Shown here: in pieces, positions 5,218 to 12,590 of the stretch
Numbering within the stretch: position 1 is the first letter of the stretch
How the letters are laid out: the number at the start of each line of letters is the position of its first letter
NCBI GenBank assembly: GCA_017500625.1
Contig: JAFVYX010000005.1
Coordinates: 1 to 12,590, forward strand
Direction of reading: 5' to 3'
Source of the DNA: Clostridia bacterium
GTDB lineage: Bacteria > Bacillota_A > Clostridia > Oscillospirales > CAG-272
Length of the DNA: 12,590 nt
Notes under the pieces: model-generated
Databases searched by the model: none
What the model saw: only the letters and a program-made list of their open reading frames with translations
Told to the model about the DNA's origin: nothing
Program-made: the position numbers and the translations under genes

Positions 5218-7545
5218 ATGATCATTGAGCGTCTTTCCATCGGGCACTTCGGCAACCTCTCGGACGTCACGCTGACGCTCGGGCCGCGGCTGAATGTGAT
5301 CGTTGGTAATAACGAGTCGGGCAAGAGCACGGTAGCCGCCTTTATCCGTTATATGCTGTACGGCTTCGGCACGCAGTCGACGGGCGGCGATATGCCCGAG
5401 CGTGAGAAGCGCGTCAGCTGGACCGCCTCCTCGGCCGAGGGCTCGATGGAGTTTTCTCTCGAGGACGGCCGCCGCTTCCGCATCGAACGTGAGACCGTGG
5501 CCACCGCGCAGGACGGCCGTGTCAGCTACCGCGAGGACAGCCGCCTTGTCGACCTTACCGACGGGAGCGTGGCCCGCTTTCGCTCCCTGCCGGGCGAGGA
5601 ATTCTTCTCGGTGCCCGAGCAGGTCTATCTGAACACCGCCTTCTTCGACCAGTTCTCGGCCTCTCGCGTCCATGAGGGCGAGATGACGGCCGCTATGGAG
5701 AATATCCTTTTCTCGGGCGATGAGCGCGTCAGCTCACAGCGCGCCCTGCGCGCGCTCAACGAGGCGCGCAGCTCGCTCTCGCACCAGAGTGGTGTCGGCG
5801 GCGCGATCGCCGAGCTCGATGCCCAGAGCGATGCCGTCCGCACGCGCCTTTCGCAGGCGATCCGCCTCAACGCCCAGATCCACAGGACCGAGACCGAGCT
5901 GCATAAGCTCTCGGTCAAGATCGCCGAGGCCGAGCGTGAGCGCGACCGTCTCGAGGGCATCGACCGCGACTACCGCAACTACCTGACGATTTGCACCTTC
6001 GACCGCCTACATAAGGACGAGAGTGCCTACGCCGCCCTCGCTGCCGAGCACGAGAAGCTCCGCCGTGACAACGAGAAGGACGGCTTTCTTCCCAACGAGG
6101 ACTATCTCTCCGCCCTCGTCACCGCCGAGCGCGTGACCGAGATCTCGCGGCAGAATTATCTCCGCAGCGCCGAAAAGCTCCGGAGCGTCAAGAGCGAAAC
6201 GGCCCTCTCGCCCGAGGCCGAGGAGCTTCTTGTCGCCATTGAGTCAGCGGGCGGTGAGACCGCGGTGGAGACCGAGTACACGGCGCACCACCGTTCGGCA
6301 CGTCTTTTCCGCGTGCTGGCCTGGCTCTTTGCTTCGCTCGCCGTCATCCCCCTTTCGCTCGGTGCCTTCCTCATTCGCCCCCTTGTGCTCTCGCCCGGCA
6401 CGGCGCTTCTCGTGCTGGCGGCGCTCACCATGGGGGTGCTGTCCGTTCTCTTTTTTCGCAACCGCCGCCGCGCCCTCCGCGCGATCGCCACGCTCTGCCG
6501 CCGCTTTGACGCCGCCTCGGGCGCCGATCTGCTTTGCAAGCTGAAAAGCGTGGCGCACAGCCAGCGTCTCCTCGCCGAGCGCCGCGAGAGCATTCTCCGC
6601 GCCGAGGAGAACGCCGACATTTCGCTCCAAAACCTCGAAACTCTCCGCCGTGAGCTTTCCGCCCTCGTCTCGAAGTGGAAGGGGGAGCACCGCCTCGGTG
6701 CGCCCGATGAGGTCGTGGCCGCCATCAGCCAGGAGGCCCGCGCCTTCCTCGCCGAGGACCGTCGCCTATCCGGGGAGGTGGCTGAGGCCCGTGGTAAGGT
6801 CATGGCCCTGCGCGCCGAGCTCGAGGGCGTGAGCGAGATCGCCATTCGCGGTCTCGTCTCTCCCGAAAAGCGCGAGGCGATGAAGCGCATCAACTACAAG
6901 GTCATTCAGGAGGGCCTCACCTACTACCGCGGCACCTACGACAGTCTGCAGGCCTCCTACCGCGCCCTGCTTGACGAGCTGGACGGCTACCGCCGCGAGG
7001 CCAAAAATCCCGCCGAGCTCCGTATGGAGTTTGCCGCGATGGAGGAGCGCACCAAGGTGCTGCGCCGCCGCTTCCGCGCCTACGGCATCGTTTCGGACGC
7101 GATCAACAGCGCCTCCGACCGTCTCCGTGCCGAGATCTCGCCCCGCCTTTCGGAGTATGCGGGCGGCCTTCTCTCGCTCGCCTCGGACGGACGCTACGAA
7201 AAGCTTGAGGTCAGCAACCGCCTCGCCATGTCCTATGACGACCGCGGTACTCTCCGCCCCCTGCCGGGAATGAGCGGCGGCACGAGCGAGATCGCCTATA
7301 TCGCCCTGCGCCTTGCGCTTGTCGATATGCTCTATAAGGAAAAGCCCCCCCTCTGCTTTGACGAAAGTCTGGCTCACCAGGACGACGGCCGCACCGAGAG
7401 CATTCTGCGAATGCTGGACGGTGCCGGCACAGCCGAGGGCTGGCAATGCCTCTTTTTTGCCTGTCACGACCGTGAGGCGGCGATCGCTGCCCGCGTTTCG
7501 GAGGGCGCCAACTGTATTACGCTTGAAAGGAGTACCGCACCGTGA
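5218..7545 (+). CDS. YhaN-like SMC/SbcC-family ATPase with central membrane hairpin
   Basis: A 775-residue ABC-type ATPase of the RecF/SMC/SbcC class, most like YhaN (COG4717). The N-terminal half-site holds Walker A GNNESGKST at residues 30-38. The C-terminal half holds the ABC signature SGGT at 686-689, Walker B LCFDE (Asp715, Glu716) and a switch-type His in FFACHD. Helical, charged coiled-coil-like stretches lie at about 175-345 and 415-640. Where an SMC protein has its hinge, residues about 362-413 form two hydrophobic segments separated by a short turn, so the protein is probably anchored in the membrane. Known relatives act on DNA ends or replication and repair with an Mre11/SbcD-type nuclease; none is encoded here, so the function is open. 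The start ATG 5218 follows AAAGGTGA, which contains the upstream stop codon, a coupling arrangement. The last 4 bases overlap the next gene. Confidence 0.85.
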   Translation: MIIERLSIGHFGNLSDVTLTLGPRLNVIVGNNESGKSTVAAFIRYMLYGFGTQSTGGDMPEREKRVSWTASSAEGSMEFSLEDGRRFRIERETVATAQDGRVSYREDSRLVDLTDGSVARFRSLPGEEFFSVPEQVYLNTAFFDQFSASRVHEGEMTAAMENILFSGDERVSSQRALRALNEARSSLSHQSGVGGAIAELDAQSDAVRTRLSQAIRLNAQIHRTETELHKLSVKIAEAERERDRLEGIDRDYRNYLTICTFDRLHKDESAYAALAAEHEKLRRDNEKDGFLPNEDYLSALVTAERVTEISRQNYLRSAEKLRSVKSETALSPEAEELLVAIESAGGETAVETEYTAHHRSARLFRVLAWLFASLAVIPLSLGAFLIRPLVLSPGTALLVLAALTMGVLSVLFFRNRRRALRAIATLCRRFDAASGADLLCKLKSVAHSQRLLAERRESILRAEENADISLQNLETLRRELSALVSKWKGEHRLGAPDEVVAAISQEARAFLAEDRRLSGEVAEARGKVMALRAELEGVSEIAIRGLVSPEKREAMKRINYKVIQEGLTYYRGTYDSLQASYRALLDELDGYRREAKNPAELRMEFAAMEERTKVLRRRFRAYGIVSDAINSASDRLRAEISPRLSEYAGGLLSLASDGRYEKLEVSNRLAMSYDDRGTLRPLPGMSGGTSEIAYIALRLALVDMLYKEKPPLCFDESLAHQDDGRTESILRMLDGAGTAEGWQCLFFACHDREAAIAARVSEGANCITLERSTAP

Positions 7546-8453
7546 GTAAGATCCTTGTGTTTGGCCCTGCCCGCGTTGTGGAAACGCTCTCTCTCCCTCA
7601 TCTGCCCGAGGGCGAGAGCATGGAGGGTACCGCGTATGAGACGGTGCTCGGCGGCCAGGGGGAGACCGTGGCCGTGGCGCTCGCCCGCCTTGGCGTGCGA
7701 AGCGTATTCTCGGGCCGTGTGGGGGACGATTCGGGCGGTAAGCGCCTTGTGCGCCTTCTCGATACGGCGGGCGTTGACCTTTCGACCTTCCACGTCGACC
7801 GCTCGGCGCAGACGGGGCACCTTATCCGTGAGCTGACGCCCGAGGGGCGTTGCCGCCGCATCGTCTTTGGCGGTGCCTGCCGCCGCCTTACCGAAGAGGA
7901 GATCAAAAACGCCTTCCTCACCGCCCCCGACGCCGCCTGCGCCTCGGCCGAGCTTTCCCCCACCCAGCTCGTCCGCATCGCCGATGCCGCCCGTGACCGC
8001 GGCATTCCCTTTTTTCTCCTGCATACCGCGGGCGAGGGGACGCCTCCCGCGCTTTCGGCTCTTGAGATCTTCGTGACCGACGAGGCCACCGCCGAGGCCA
8101 TAACGGGGCTCCGCCCTGGCAATGCCGACAGCTGTCTGCAGACCGCCATCGAGCTTCAAAAACGCATCGCCGCCCGCTATTACGTCATTCGTCTCGGCGA
8201 GCGCGGCGCCTTCCTCTACGACGGCGTCTATTGCCATATGGTCAATTCCTACATCGTCCGTGAGACCGATGAGCGCGGCGCCGACGAGGCCTTCTTTGCC
8301 GCACTCATCGCCGAGTATATGCGCCCCGAGCGGGAGATCCTGCCCGCCCTTTCCTATGCGGCCGCCGCTGCGGCGCTGGCCGTCACCCGTGCGGGAGAGG
8401 CCGCCTCGATGCCCACCGCCGAGGAGCTGTTCTCCTTTCTTGAGAGGAATTGA
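7542..8453 (+). CDS. PfkB/ribokinase-family protein with altered active-site motif
   Basis: A 303-residue protein with the ribokinase fold, the family that phosphorylates sugars and nucleosides. The N-terminal family motif is seen as LGGQGETVAVALARLG (residues 36-51) followed by GRVGDDSGG (58-66); the usual form is GGKGAN. The second PfkB signature, normally DTTGAGDAF, which holds the catalytic Asp, appears as ETDERGADEAF (241-251). It is two residues longer and a Glu takes the place of the catalytic base. The protein may have an altered substrate or be inactive. It starts with GTG 7542 overlapping the ATPase stop (GTGA), with AAAGGAG about 10 bases upstream. Its stop overlaps miaA by one base. 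Translational coupling on both sides points to a stable operon, but the context does not reveal a substrate. Confidence 0.8.
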   Translation: MSKILVFGPARVVETLSLPHLPEGESMEGTAYETVLGGQGETVAVALARLGVRSVFSGRVGDDSGGKRLVRLLDTAGVDLSTFHVDRSAQTGHLIRELTPEGRCRRIVFGGACRRLTEEEIKNAFLTAPDAACASAELSPTQLVRIADAARDRGIPFFLLHTAGEGTPPALSALEIFVTDEATAEAITGLRPGNADSCLQTAIELQKRIAARYYVIRLGERGAFLYDGVYCHMVNSYIVRETDERGADEAFFAALIAEYMRPEREILPALSYAAAAAALAVTRAGEAASMPTAEELFSFLERN

Positions 8454-9430
8454 TGACAAGTAATCTTTACGAAATCGACGGTACGCCCCGCGGCGTTACC
8501 ATTGTCGGCCCCACGGCCTCGGGCAAAACGGCGTTCTCGATCCGCGTAGCGACCGCGCTCTCGGGTGAGATCCTCAGCTGCGACTCGATGCAGATCTATC
8601 GCGGTATGGATATCGGCACCGCCAAGGCAACGGCGAAGGAGCGCGCCGCCGTACCGCACCATCTTCTCGATCTTGTTGACCCCACCGCCTCCTTCAGCGC
8701 CGCCGACTACGCGGTAGCCGCCCTCGGCGCCGTGCGCGAGGTGCTCTTGCGCGGGCATCTGCCCATCTTTTGCGGTGGCACGGGGCTTTATCTTGAGGCC
8801 GCGCGGCTGGGCCGCCACGCCGATCTGCCGCCCGTTCCTCCCACGATCCGCGAGGAGCTTTCGCGTGAGGCCGAGGAGCGGGGGAGCGAGGCGATGCACG
8901 CCGCTCTTGCCGCGTGCGATCCCGTCTCGGCCGCCGAGATCCACCCCCATAACGTGCGGCGCGTCTTGCGCGCGCTGGAGATCCATCGTGCCACGGGCCG
9001 CCCGAAAAGCGCGTGGGACGCCGACAGCCGCGCGCTGCCGCCCGCCCTCTCGCTTCTCGTTTTCGGTCTCTTTCCCACCGACCGCGCCGCCCTCCACCGC
9101 CGCATCGACCGCCGCGTGGACGCGATGATGCGCGAGGGACTTTACGAGGAGGTCAGGACCCTTTACGAGGCGGGAGCCCTTGCCGAGGGAACGACCGCTG
9201 CTCAGGCCATCGGCTACAAGGAGCTTCTTGCCGCTATCCGCGGTGAATGCACCGTGGCCGAGGCGGTGGAGGAGATCAAGATCGCCACCCATCGCTACGC
9301 CCGTCGCCAGCTCACCTGGTTCCGTGCCACTCGGGGGCTCGTTCCCCTCGCCTGTGACGAGCGCGGCGTAACGCCCGAGGCCGAGGAGCGTGCCATGACT
9401 TTGATCCGCGAATTTCTTTCCCACCCTTAA
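8453..9430 (+). CDS. miaA: tRNA dimethylallyltransferase
   Basis: MiaA transfers the dimethylallyl group of DMAPP to N6 of A37 in tRNAs that read UNN codons. The 325 residues match the family length. Motifs: P-loop GPTASGKT (19-26), the DSMQIYRGMDIGTAK box (44-58), PHHLLD (68-73), GGTGLY (108-113), QAIGYKEL, and the C-terminal RRQLTWFR. The ATG at 8453 is chosen because it overlaps the preceding stop as TGATG, with GAGAGGA upstream; a TTG three bases earlier would add one Met. Unlike many genomes, no hfq or mutL neighbours it here. It is followed after 23 bp by the galactokinase-like gene. Confidence 0.96.
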   Translation: MTSNLYEIDGTPRGVTIVGPTASGKTAFSIRVATALSGEILSCDSMQIYRGMDIGTAKATAKERAAVPHHLLDLVDPTASFSAADYAVAALGAVREVLLRGHLPIFCGGTGLYLEAARLGRHADLPPVPPTIREELSREAEERGSEAMHAALAACDPVSAAEIHPHNVRRVLRALEIHRATGRPKSAWDADSRALPPALSLLVFGLFPTDRAALHRRIDRRVDAMMREGLYEEVRTLYEAGALAEGTTAAQAIGYKELLAAIRGECTVAEAVEEIKIATHRYARRQLTWFRATRGLVPLACDERGVTPEAEERAMTLIREFLSHP

Positions 9431-9453
9431 CACAATAGAGAAAAGAGCACACT

Positions 9454-10731
9454 ATGAAAACAACCGAATGGAAAACCGCTATCCGAAGCGGTACCTCAGC
9501 CGACTTCACCCGTCTTTACGGCAATGATCCCACCGCCGTCTCTCGCTTCACCGAGGCGATCGCGGCCTTTGAGGAGAAGTACGGTCGCGACCGTGAGATC
9601 GAGATCTTCTCGGTTCCTGGCCGCAGCGAGATCGCGGGCAACCACACCGACCACAACCGCGGCTGCGTGCTGGCGGGCGCGATCGACCGTGACATCATCG
9701 CCATTGCCGCGAGAAACGACGACGGCATGGTGCGCGTGCAGAGCGAGGGCTATCGTGAGAACTGCGTTGTCCTCAACCACGCGGCCGACCCGCGCCGCTT
9801 TGATCGCTTCGGCTCCGAGGCGCTGGTGGCGGGCGTTGCGGGCGGCTTTCTTGAAAAGGGATACGCCGTCGGTGGCTTTGACGCCTACACCACCACCCGT
9901 GTCCTGAAGGGCTCGGGGCTTTCCTCCTCGGCCGCCTTTGAGGTGATGATCGGCACTGTGATGAACCATCTCTATAACGGCGGCACCGTCAAGGCCCCCG
10001 AGATCGCCAAGATCGCCCAGTACGCCGAGAACGTGTATTTTGGCAAGCCCAGCGGCCTTATGGACCAAATGGCCTGCGCCGTCGGCGGCTTTGTGTTCAT
10101 TGACTTTGCCGATCCCGACCGCCCCGTCATCGAGCCGATCGACTTCTCCCTGACCGAGGCGGGCTACGCGCTGGCCATCATCAATACGGGCGGCAGCCAC
10201 TCCGACCTCAATGACGATTACGCGTCGGTCCCCGCCGAGATGCGCGCCGTCGCCTCCTACTTCGGCCGCGAGGTGCTCCGCGGTGTCACCGAGGACGAGA
10301 TCCTTGGCAACGCGGCGATCCTGCGCCGCACCGTCGGTGATCGCGCGATCCTGCGCGCCCTCCACTTTGTCCGTGAAAACGACCGCGTTCTTAGGCAGGC
10401 CGCCGCTCTCCGCGCGGGCGATATCCCTACGTTCCTGGCAGGGGAGCTGGCCTCGGGTCGCTCGAGCTTTGAATACCTCCAGAACGTCTATACCAACAAG
10501 AACGTGAGGGAGCAGGGGCTCTCGCTGGCCCTCTGCCTCACCGAGGGCGCCCTTGCGGGGCGTGACTGCGCGTGGCGCGTCCACGGCGGCGGCTTTGCGG
10601 GCACGATCCAGACCTTTGTCAAGCGGGAGCTGGCAGGATCCTACGCCGCTCTGATGGACTCGGTGTTCGGCAAGGACGCCTGCATGCTCCTCTCGATCCG
10701 CCCCGAGGGCGCCGTCCGTATCGCCCCGTAA
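9454..10731 (+). CDS. galK: Galactokinase-like GHMP sugar kinase
   Basis: A 425-residue GHMP-superfamily kinase, most like galactokinase, which makes galactose 1-phosphate from galactose and ATP in the Leloir pathway. All three family motifs are present: PGRSEIAGNHTDHNRG (55-70), the ATP-binding LKGSGLSSSAA (151-161), and VHGGGFAGT (376-384). Asp204 in MDQ corresponds to the catalytic Asp. In the first motif the usual GEHTDYN is GNHTDHN: the Glu that contacts the sugar in known galactokinases is Asn63. As I recall, this variant occurs in other clostridial proteins called galactokinase, so true specificity is uncertain. The SD is weak (AGAGAAAAGAG before 9454). It lies 23 bp after miaA with no terminator between, so it is probably the last gene of that operon. 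No galT or galE is nearby. Confidence 0.82.
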   Translation: MKTTEWKTAIRSGTSADFTRLYGNDPTAVSRFTEAIAAFEEKYGRDREIEIFSVPGRSEIAGNHTDHNRGCVLAGAIDRDIIAIAARNDDGMVRVQSEGYRENCVVLNHAADPRRFDRFGSEALVAGVAGGFLEKGYAVGGFDAYTTTRVLKGSGLSSSAAFEVMIGTVMNHLYNGGTVKAPEIAKIAQYAENVYFGKPSGLMDQMACAVGGFVFIDFADPDRPVIEPIDFSLTEAGYALAIINTGGSHSDLNDDYASVPAEMRAVASYFGREVLRGVTEDEILGNAAILRRTVGDRAILRALHFVRENDRVLRQAAALRAGDIPTFLAGELASGRSSFEYLQNVYTNKNVREQGLSLALCLTEGALAGRDCAWRVHGGGFAGTIQTFVKRELAGSYAALMDSVFGKDACMLLSIRPEGAVRIAP

Positions 10732-10735
10732 CCGC

Positions 10736-10765
10736 GTACCAAAAACGGTACATACCCCTTGGTAT
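10736..10765. promoter_or_regulatory. Candidate operator: paired inverted repeats over the recA promoter
   Basis: Two inverted repeats built on the same half-site lie next to each other: GTACC-N6-GGTAC (10736-10751) and ATACC-N4-GGTAT (10752-10765). The second runs into the -10 box, so a bound protein would block transcription. recA is commonly repressed by LexA, which makes LexA the first candidate. The half-site is not the usual Gram-positive GAAC-N4-GTTC, so this is inference only. Confidence 0.4.
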
Positions 10766-10768
10766 AAT
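10760..10768 (+). promoter_or_regulatory. Extended -10 promoter of recA
   Basis: TGGTATAAT is an extended -10 element with a perfect TATAAT (10763-10768). The -35 region at the proper spacing (around 10740-10745) is only A-rich and not consensus. The predicted start is near 10775, giving a leader of about 25 nt. This gives recA and recX their own transcript apart from the upstream operon. Confidence 0.7.
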
Positions 10769-10786
10769 CAAAGTGTAAATAAAGTT

Positions 10787-10792
10787 AAGGAG
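10787..10792 (+). promoter_or_regulatory. Ribosome binding site of recA
   Basis: AAGGAG lies 7 nt before the ATG at 10800 and sets the recA start. Confidence 0.8.
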
Positions 10793-10799
10793 TATAGAA

Positions 10800-11900
10800 A
10801 TGGCTACGAAGAAAACCACCAAGCCCACCGCCACCGCGGAGGGCAACGATAAAAAGGCGGCACTTGAGACCGCCCTCTCCCGCATCGAGCGCGATCTCGG
10901 CAAGGGCACCATCATGCGCCTCGGCGAAAACGCCGCCATGAACGTCAGCGCCGTCTCCACGGGCTTGATGACGCTTGACCTCGCCCTCGGCATCGGCGGT
11001 GTCCCGCGCGGCCGTGTCGTTGAGATCTACGGGCCCGAGTCCTCGGGTAAGACGACGGTCGCCCTCCACGTCATTGCCGAGGTGCAGAAGGCGGGCGGTG
11101 AGGCCGCGTTCATCGATGCCGAGCACGCCCTTGACCCCGTGTACGCCAAAAAGCTTGGCGTTGACATCAACAATCTTCTCGTCTCCCAGCCCGACTGCGG
11201 TGAGCAGGCGCTGGAGATCGTGGAGGCCCTCGTGCTTTCGGGTGCCATTGACGTTGTGGTCGTCGACTCGGTCGCGGCTCTCGTTCCCCGTCAGGAGATC
11301 GACGGCGATATGGGCGACTCCCACGTCGGTCTGCAGGCGCGTCTGATGTCGCAGGCGATGCGCAAGCTCTCGGGCGCAATCTCCAAGACCAACTGCGTCG
11401 TTATCTTCATCAACCAGCTCCGCGAGAAGGTCGGCGTGATGTACGGCAACCCCGAGGTCACGACGGGCGGCCGCGCGCTGAAGTTCTATTCCTCGGTGCG
11501 TATCGAGATCCGCAAGACCGAGAGTCTCAAGAACGGCAGCGACGTCTACGGCAACCGCGTGCGCTGCAAGGTGGTCAAGAATAAGGTGGCTCCCCCCTTC
11601 AAAACGGCGGAGTTCGATATCCTTTACGGCCACGGCATCTGCAAATCGGCCGAGGTGCTTGACGTCGGCCTGAAGCTCGGTCTCCTCGAAAAGAGCGGTG
11701 CTTGGTTCTCGTACGACGGCCAGCGCATTGGTCAGGGCAAGGACAAGGCCCGCCTGTTCCTCGAGGGCAACCCCGATATCATGGCGGCTCTTGAGGAAAA
11801 GATCAAGGAAAAATACTCGTCGCTCGATCCCGACGAGCCGATGCCCGAGGGGGACGAGGAGGACGAGTTTGACCTCCGCGAGTTCGGCGACGAGGAATAA
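10800..11900 (+). CDS. recA: Recombinase RecA
   Basis: RecA forms ATP-dependent filaments on single-stranded DNA, carries out strand exchange, and triggers LexA self-cleavage in the SOS response. The 366 residues are typical, with no intein. A short Lys/Thr-rich N-terminal stretch (1-20) precedes the N-terminal helix ([18 protein letters not shown]). Walker A is GPESSGKTT (78-86). [33 protein letters not shown] (Walker B), and the L1/L2 region with [16 protein letters not shown] and [10 protein letters not shown] are all conserved. The C-terminus is strongly acidic ([17 protein letters not shown]), as is usual for the regulatory tail. It has its own promoter, and recX begins 2 bp after its stop. 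Confidence 0.99.
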   Translation: MATKKTTKPTATAEGNDKKAALETALSRIERDLGKGTIMRLGENAAMNVSAVSTGLMTLDLALGIGGVPRGRVVEIYGPESSGKTTVALHVIAEVQKAGGEAAFIDAEHALDPVYAKKLGVDINNLLVSQPDCGEQALEIVEALVLSGAIDVVVVDSVAALVPRQEIDGDMGDSHVGLQARLMSQAMRKLSGAISKTNCVVIFINQLREKVGVMYGNPEVTTGGRALKFYSSVRIEIRKTESLKNGSDVYGNRVRCKVVKNKVAPPFKTAEFDILYGHGICKSAEVLDVGLKLGLLEKSGAWFSYDGQRIGQGKDKARLFLEGNPDIMAALEEKIKEKYSSLDPDEPMPEGDEEDEFDLREFGDEE

Positions 11901-11902
11901 GC

Positions 11903-12490
11903 GTGCCCACCGTTCTTTCGGTCGGCTCACGCCCCCGTGCCCCCGTGCTCATCACGCTTCGGTATGAGGACGGGGGCGAGCCGAGGTGCTACGCCATCAC
12001 CGAGAAGGAATACCTCGCCCTCGGCGCCCCTGCCGTTGGCACCGACCTTTCGGAGGAGGAGGCCGAGCGCCTCGCCGCGCTCGATGAGCGCCACCGCGCC
12101 CGTGCCGCCGCCGCCCGTATCCTCGCGGCGGGGGACAACAGCGCCCACGCTCTCACGCAAAAGCTCCGCACCCGCGGCTTTTCCGCCCCCGTGGCAGAGG
12201 CGACCGCCCGTGAAATGGCCGAGCGCGGCTATCTCCGTGAGGGCGACCAGCTGGAGCGCGCCGTTATCCTTGCGGTCAACAAAAAGCTGTGGGGACGGGG
12301 GCGTGTCATCGCCGCCCTCACCGCCAAGGGCTATGCCCGTGAGGAGATCACGGCCACTCTCGACCGCCTCGCCGAGAGCGGCGAGATCGACCTCAAGGAG
12401 GCGCGCCGCCGCCTCTTGGAGAAGTACGCCGCGGCCGATCTCCCAAAGCGCCGCGCCGCCCTCTACCGCTACGGTCACATCGACGAATAA
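11903..12490 (+). CDS. recX: Regulatory protein RecX
   Basis: RecX binds RecA filaments and limits or modulates their activity. This copy has 195 residues. The N-terminal 60 or so are a small beta-type extension (VLITLRYEDG). The rest is made of the family's repeated three-helix units: RILAAGDNSAHALTQKLRTR with GFSAPVAEATAREMAERGYL, then LAVNKKLWGRGRVIAALTAK with GYAREEITATL, then the last helical repeat. The GTG at 11903 is the likely start: it lies 2 bp after recA, and the last recA codons (GAGGAA) serve as its SD. The gene is coupled to recA, so the two products are made together. A terminator follows at once. Confidence 0.93.
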   Translation: MPTVLSVGSRPRAPVLITLRYEDGGEPRCYAITEKEYLALGAPAVGTDLSEEEAERLAALDERHRARAAAARILAAGDNSAHALTQKLRTRGFSAPVAEATAREMAERGYLREGDQLERAVILAVNKKLWGRGRVIAALTAKGYAREEITATLDRLAESGEIDLKEARRRLLEKYAAADLPKRRAALYRYGHIDE

Positions 12491-12491
12491 C

Positions 12492-12524
12492 AAAAAGCAC
12501 CGCCCATCGGGCGGTGCTTTTTTT
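12492..12524 (+). terminator. Intrinsic terminator after recX
   Basis: A strong GC stem GCACCGCCC (12497-12505) / GGGCGGTGC (12509-12517), extended by A-T pairs, is followed by seven T (12518-12524). It begins 1 bp after the recX stop and ends the recA-recX transcript. The A-run on its left may allow some function on the other strand. Confidence 0.93.
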
Positions 12525-12590
12525 GTACGCATTGCGTTTTTTCAATCTGTTGTAAACAAAACCTTTCAATATTAGGCGTCCTCGGACGTC
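12525..12590. other. Intergenic tail with no recognised feature
   Basis: The last 66 bases are AT-richer and contain no start, promoter or gene that I can support. A short inverted repeat, CGTCC-TC-GGACG, lies close to the right edge and may belong to something beyond it. Confidence 0.4.

Noticed and set aside
4360..5673. 437-codon antisense frame over the DUF6062 and ATPase genes
   Set aside because: It runs across two well-supported plus-strand genes and a promoter region, and has no family resemblance.
8450..8452. TTG as the miaA start
   Set aside because: The next codon is ATG in the TGATG overlap with the preceding stop, which is the far more usual arrangement.
10800..11900. Intein or insertion in recA
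   Set aside because: The reading frame is continuous, of normal length and with all motifs in place.

Overview
The window looks like chromosome of a GC-rich, Gram-positive-type bacterium, most likely an uncultured member of the Clostridia. This rests on strong AGGAGG-type ribosome binding sites, consensus sigma-A promoters in short AT-rich gaps, a pheS-pheT pair, a recA-recX pair, and a DUF6062-type protein next to a YhaN-like ATPase. Codons end mostly in C or G, so long antisense open frames are everywhere; they are not genes. I see no mobile element, CRISPR array, tRNA or rRNA.

Layout, left to right. (1) 2-3301, plus strand: pheS (5' end cut by the window edge) and pheT, the two subunits of phenylalanyl-tRNA synthetase. 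(2) 3302-3595: an intergenic region with two copies of a structured repeat, each built around a terminator hairpin whose stem differs between copies, followed by a third hairpin at the end of the convergent minus-strand gene. (3) 3596-4285, minus strand: a small multi-spanning membrane protein with a signal peptide. (4) 4286-4509: a regulatory gap with two strong promoters pointing at each other, so that the two divergent transcripts should be complementary over about 60 nt at their 5' ends. (5) 4510-10731, plus strand: a tightly packed run of a DUF6062-like Cys-rich protein, a YhaN-like SMC/SbcC-type ATPase with a central membrane hairpin, a PfkB-family kinase homologue with a degenerate catalytic motif, miaA, and a galactokinase-like GHMP kinase. 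Junctions are 3 bp, a 4-bp overlap, a 1-bp overlap and 23 bp, so co-transcription and translational coupling are likely. (6) 10732-12524: recA with its own extended -10 promoter and two TACC/GGTA inverted repeats that may be an operator, then recX 2 bp downstream, closed by a strong intrinsic terminator.

Most genes are housekeeping: translation (pheST, miaA), recombination and SOS (recA, recX) and sugar metabolism (galK-like). The parts least explained by known biology are the duplicated terminator-containing repeat, the face-to-face promoters, the coupled DUF6062/membrane-SMC pair, the PfkB homologue with an altered active site, and the unusual inverted repeats over the recA promoter. I did not find a clearly new multi-gene system; the DUF6062-ATPase pair is the nearest candidate.
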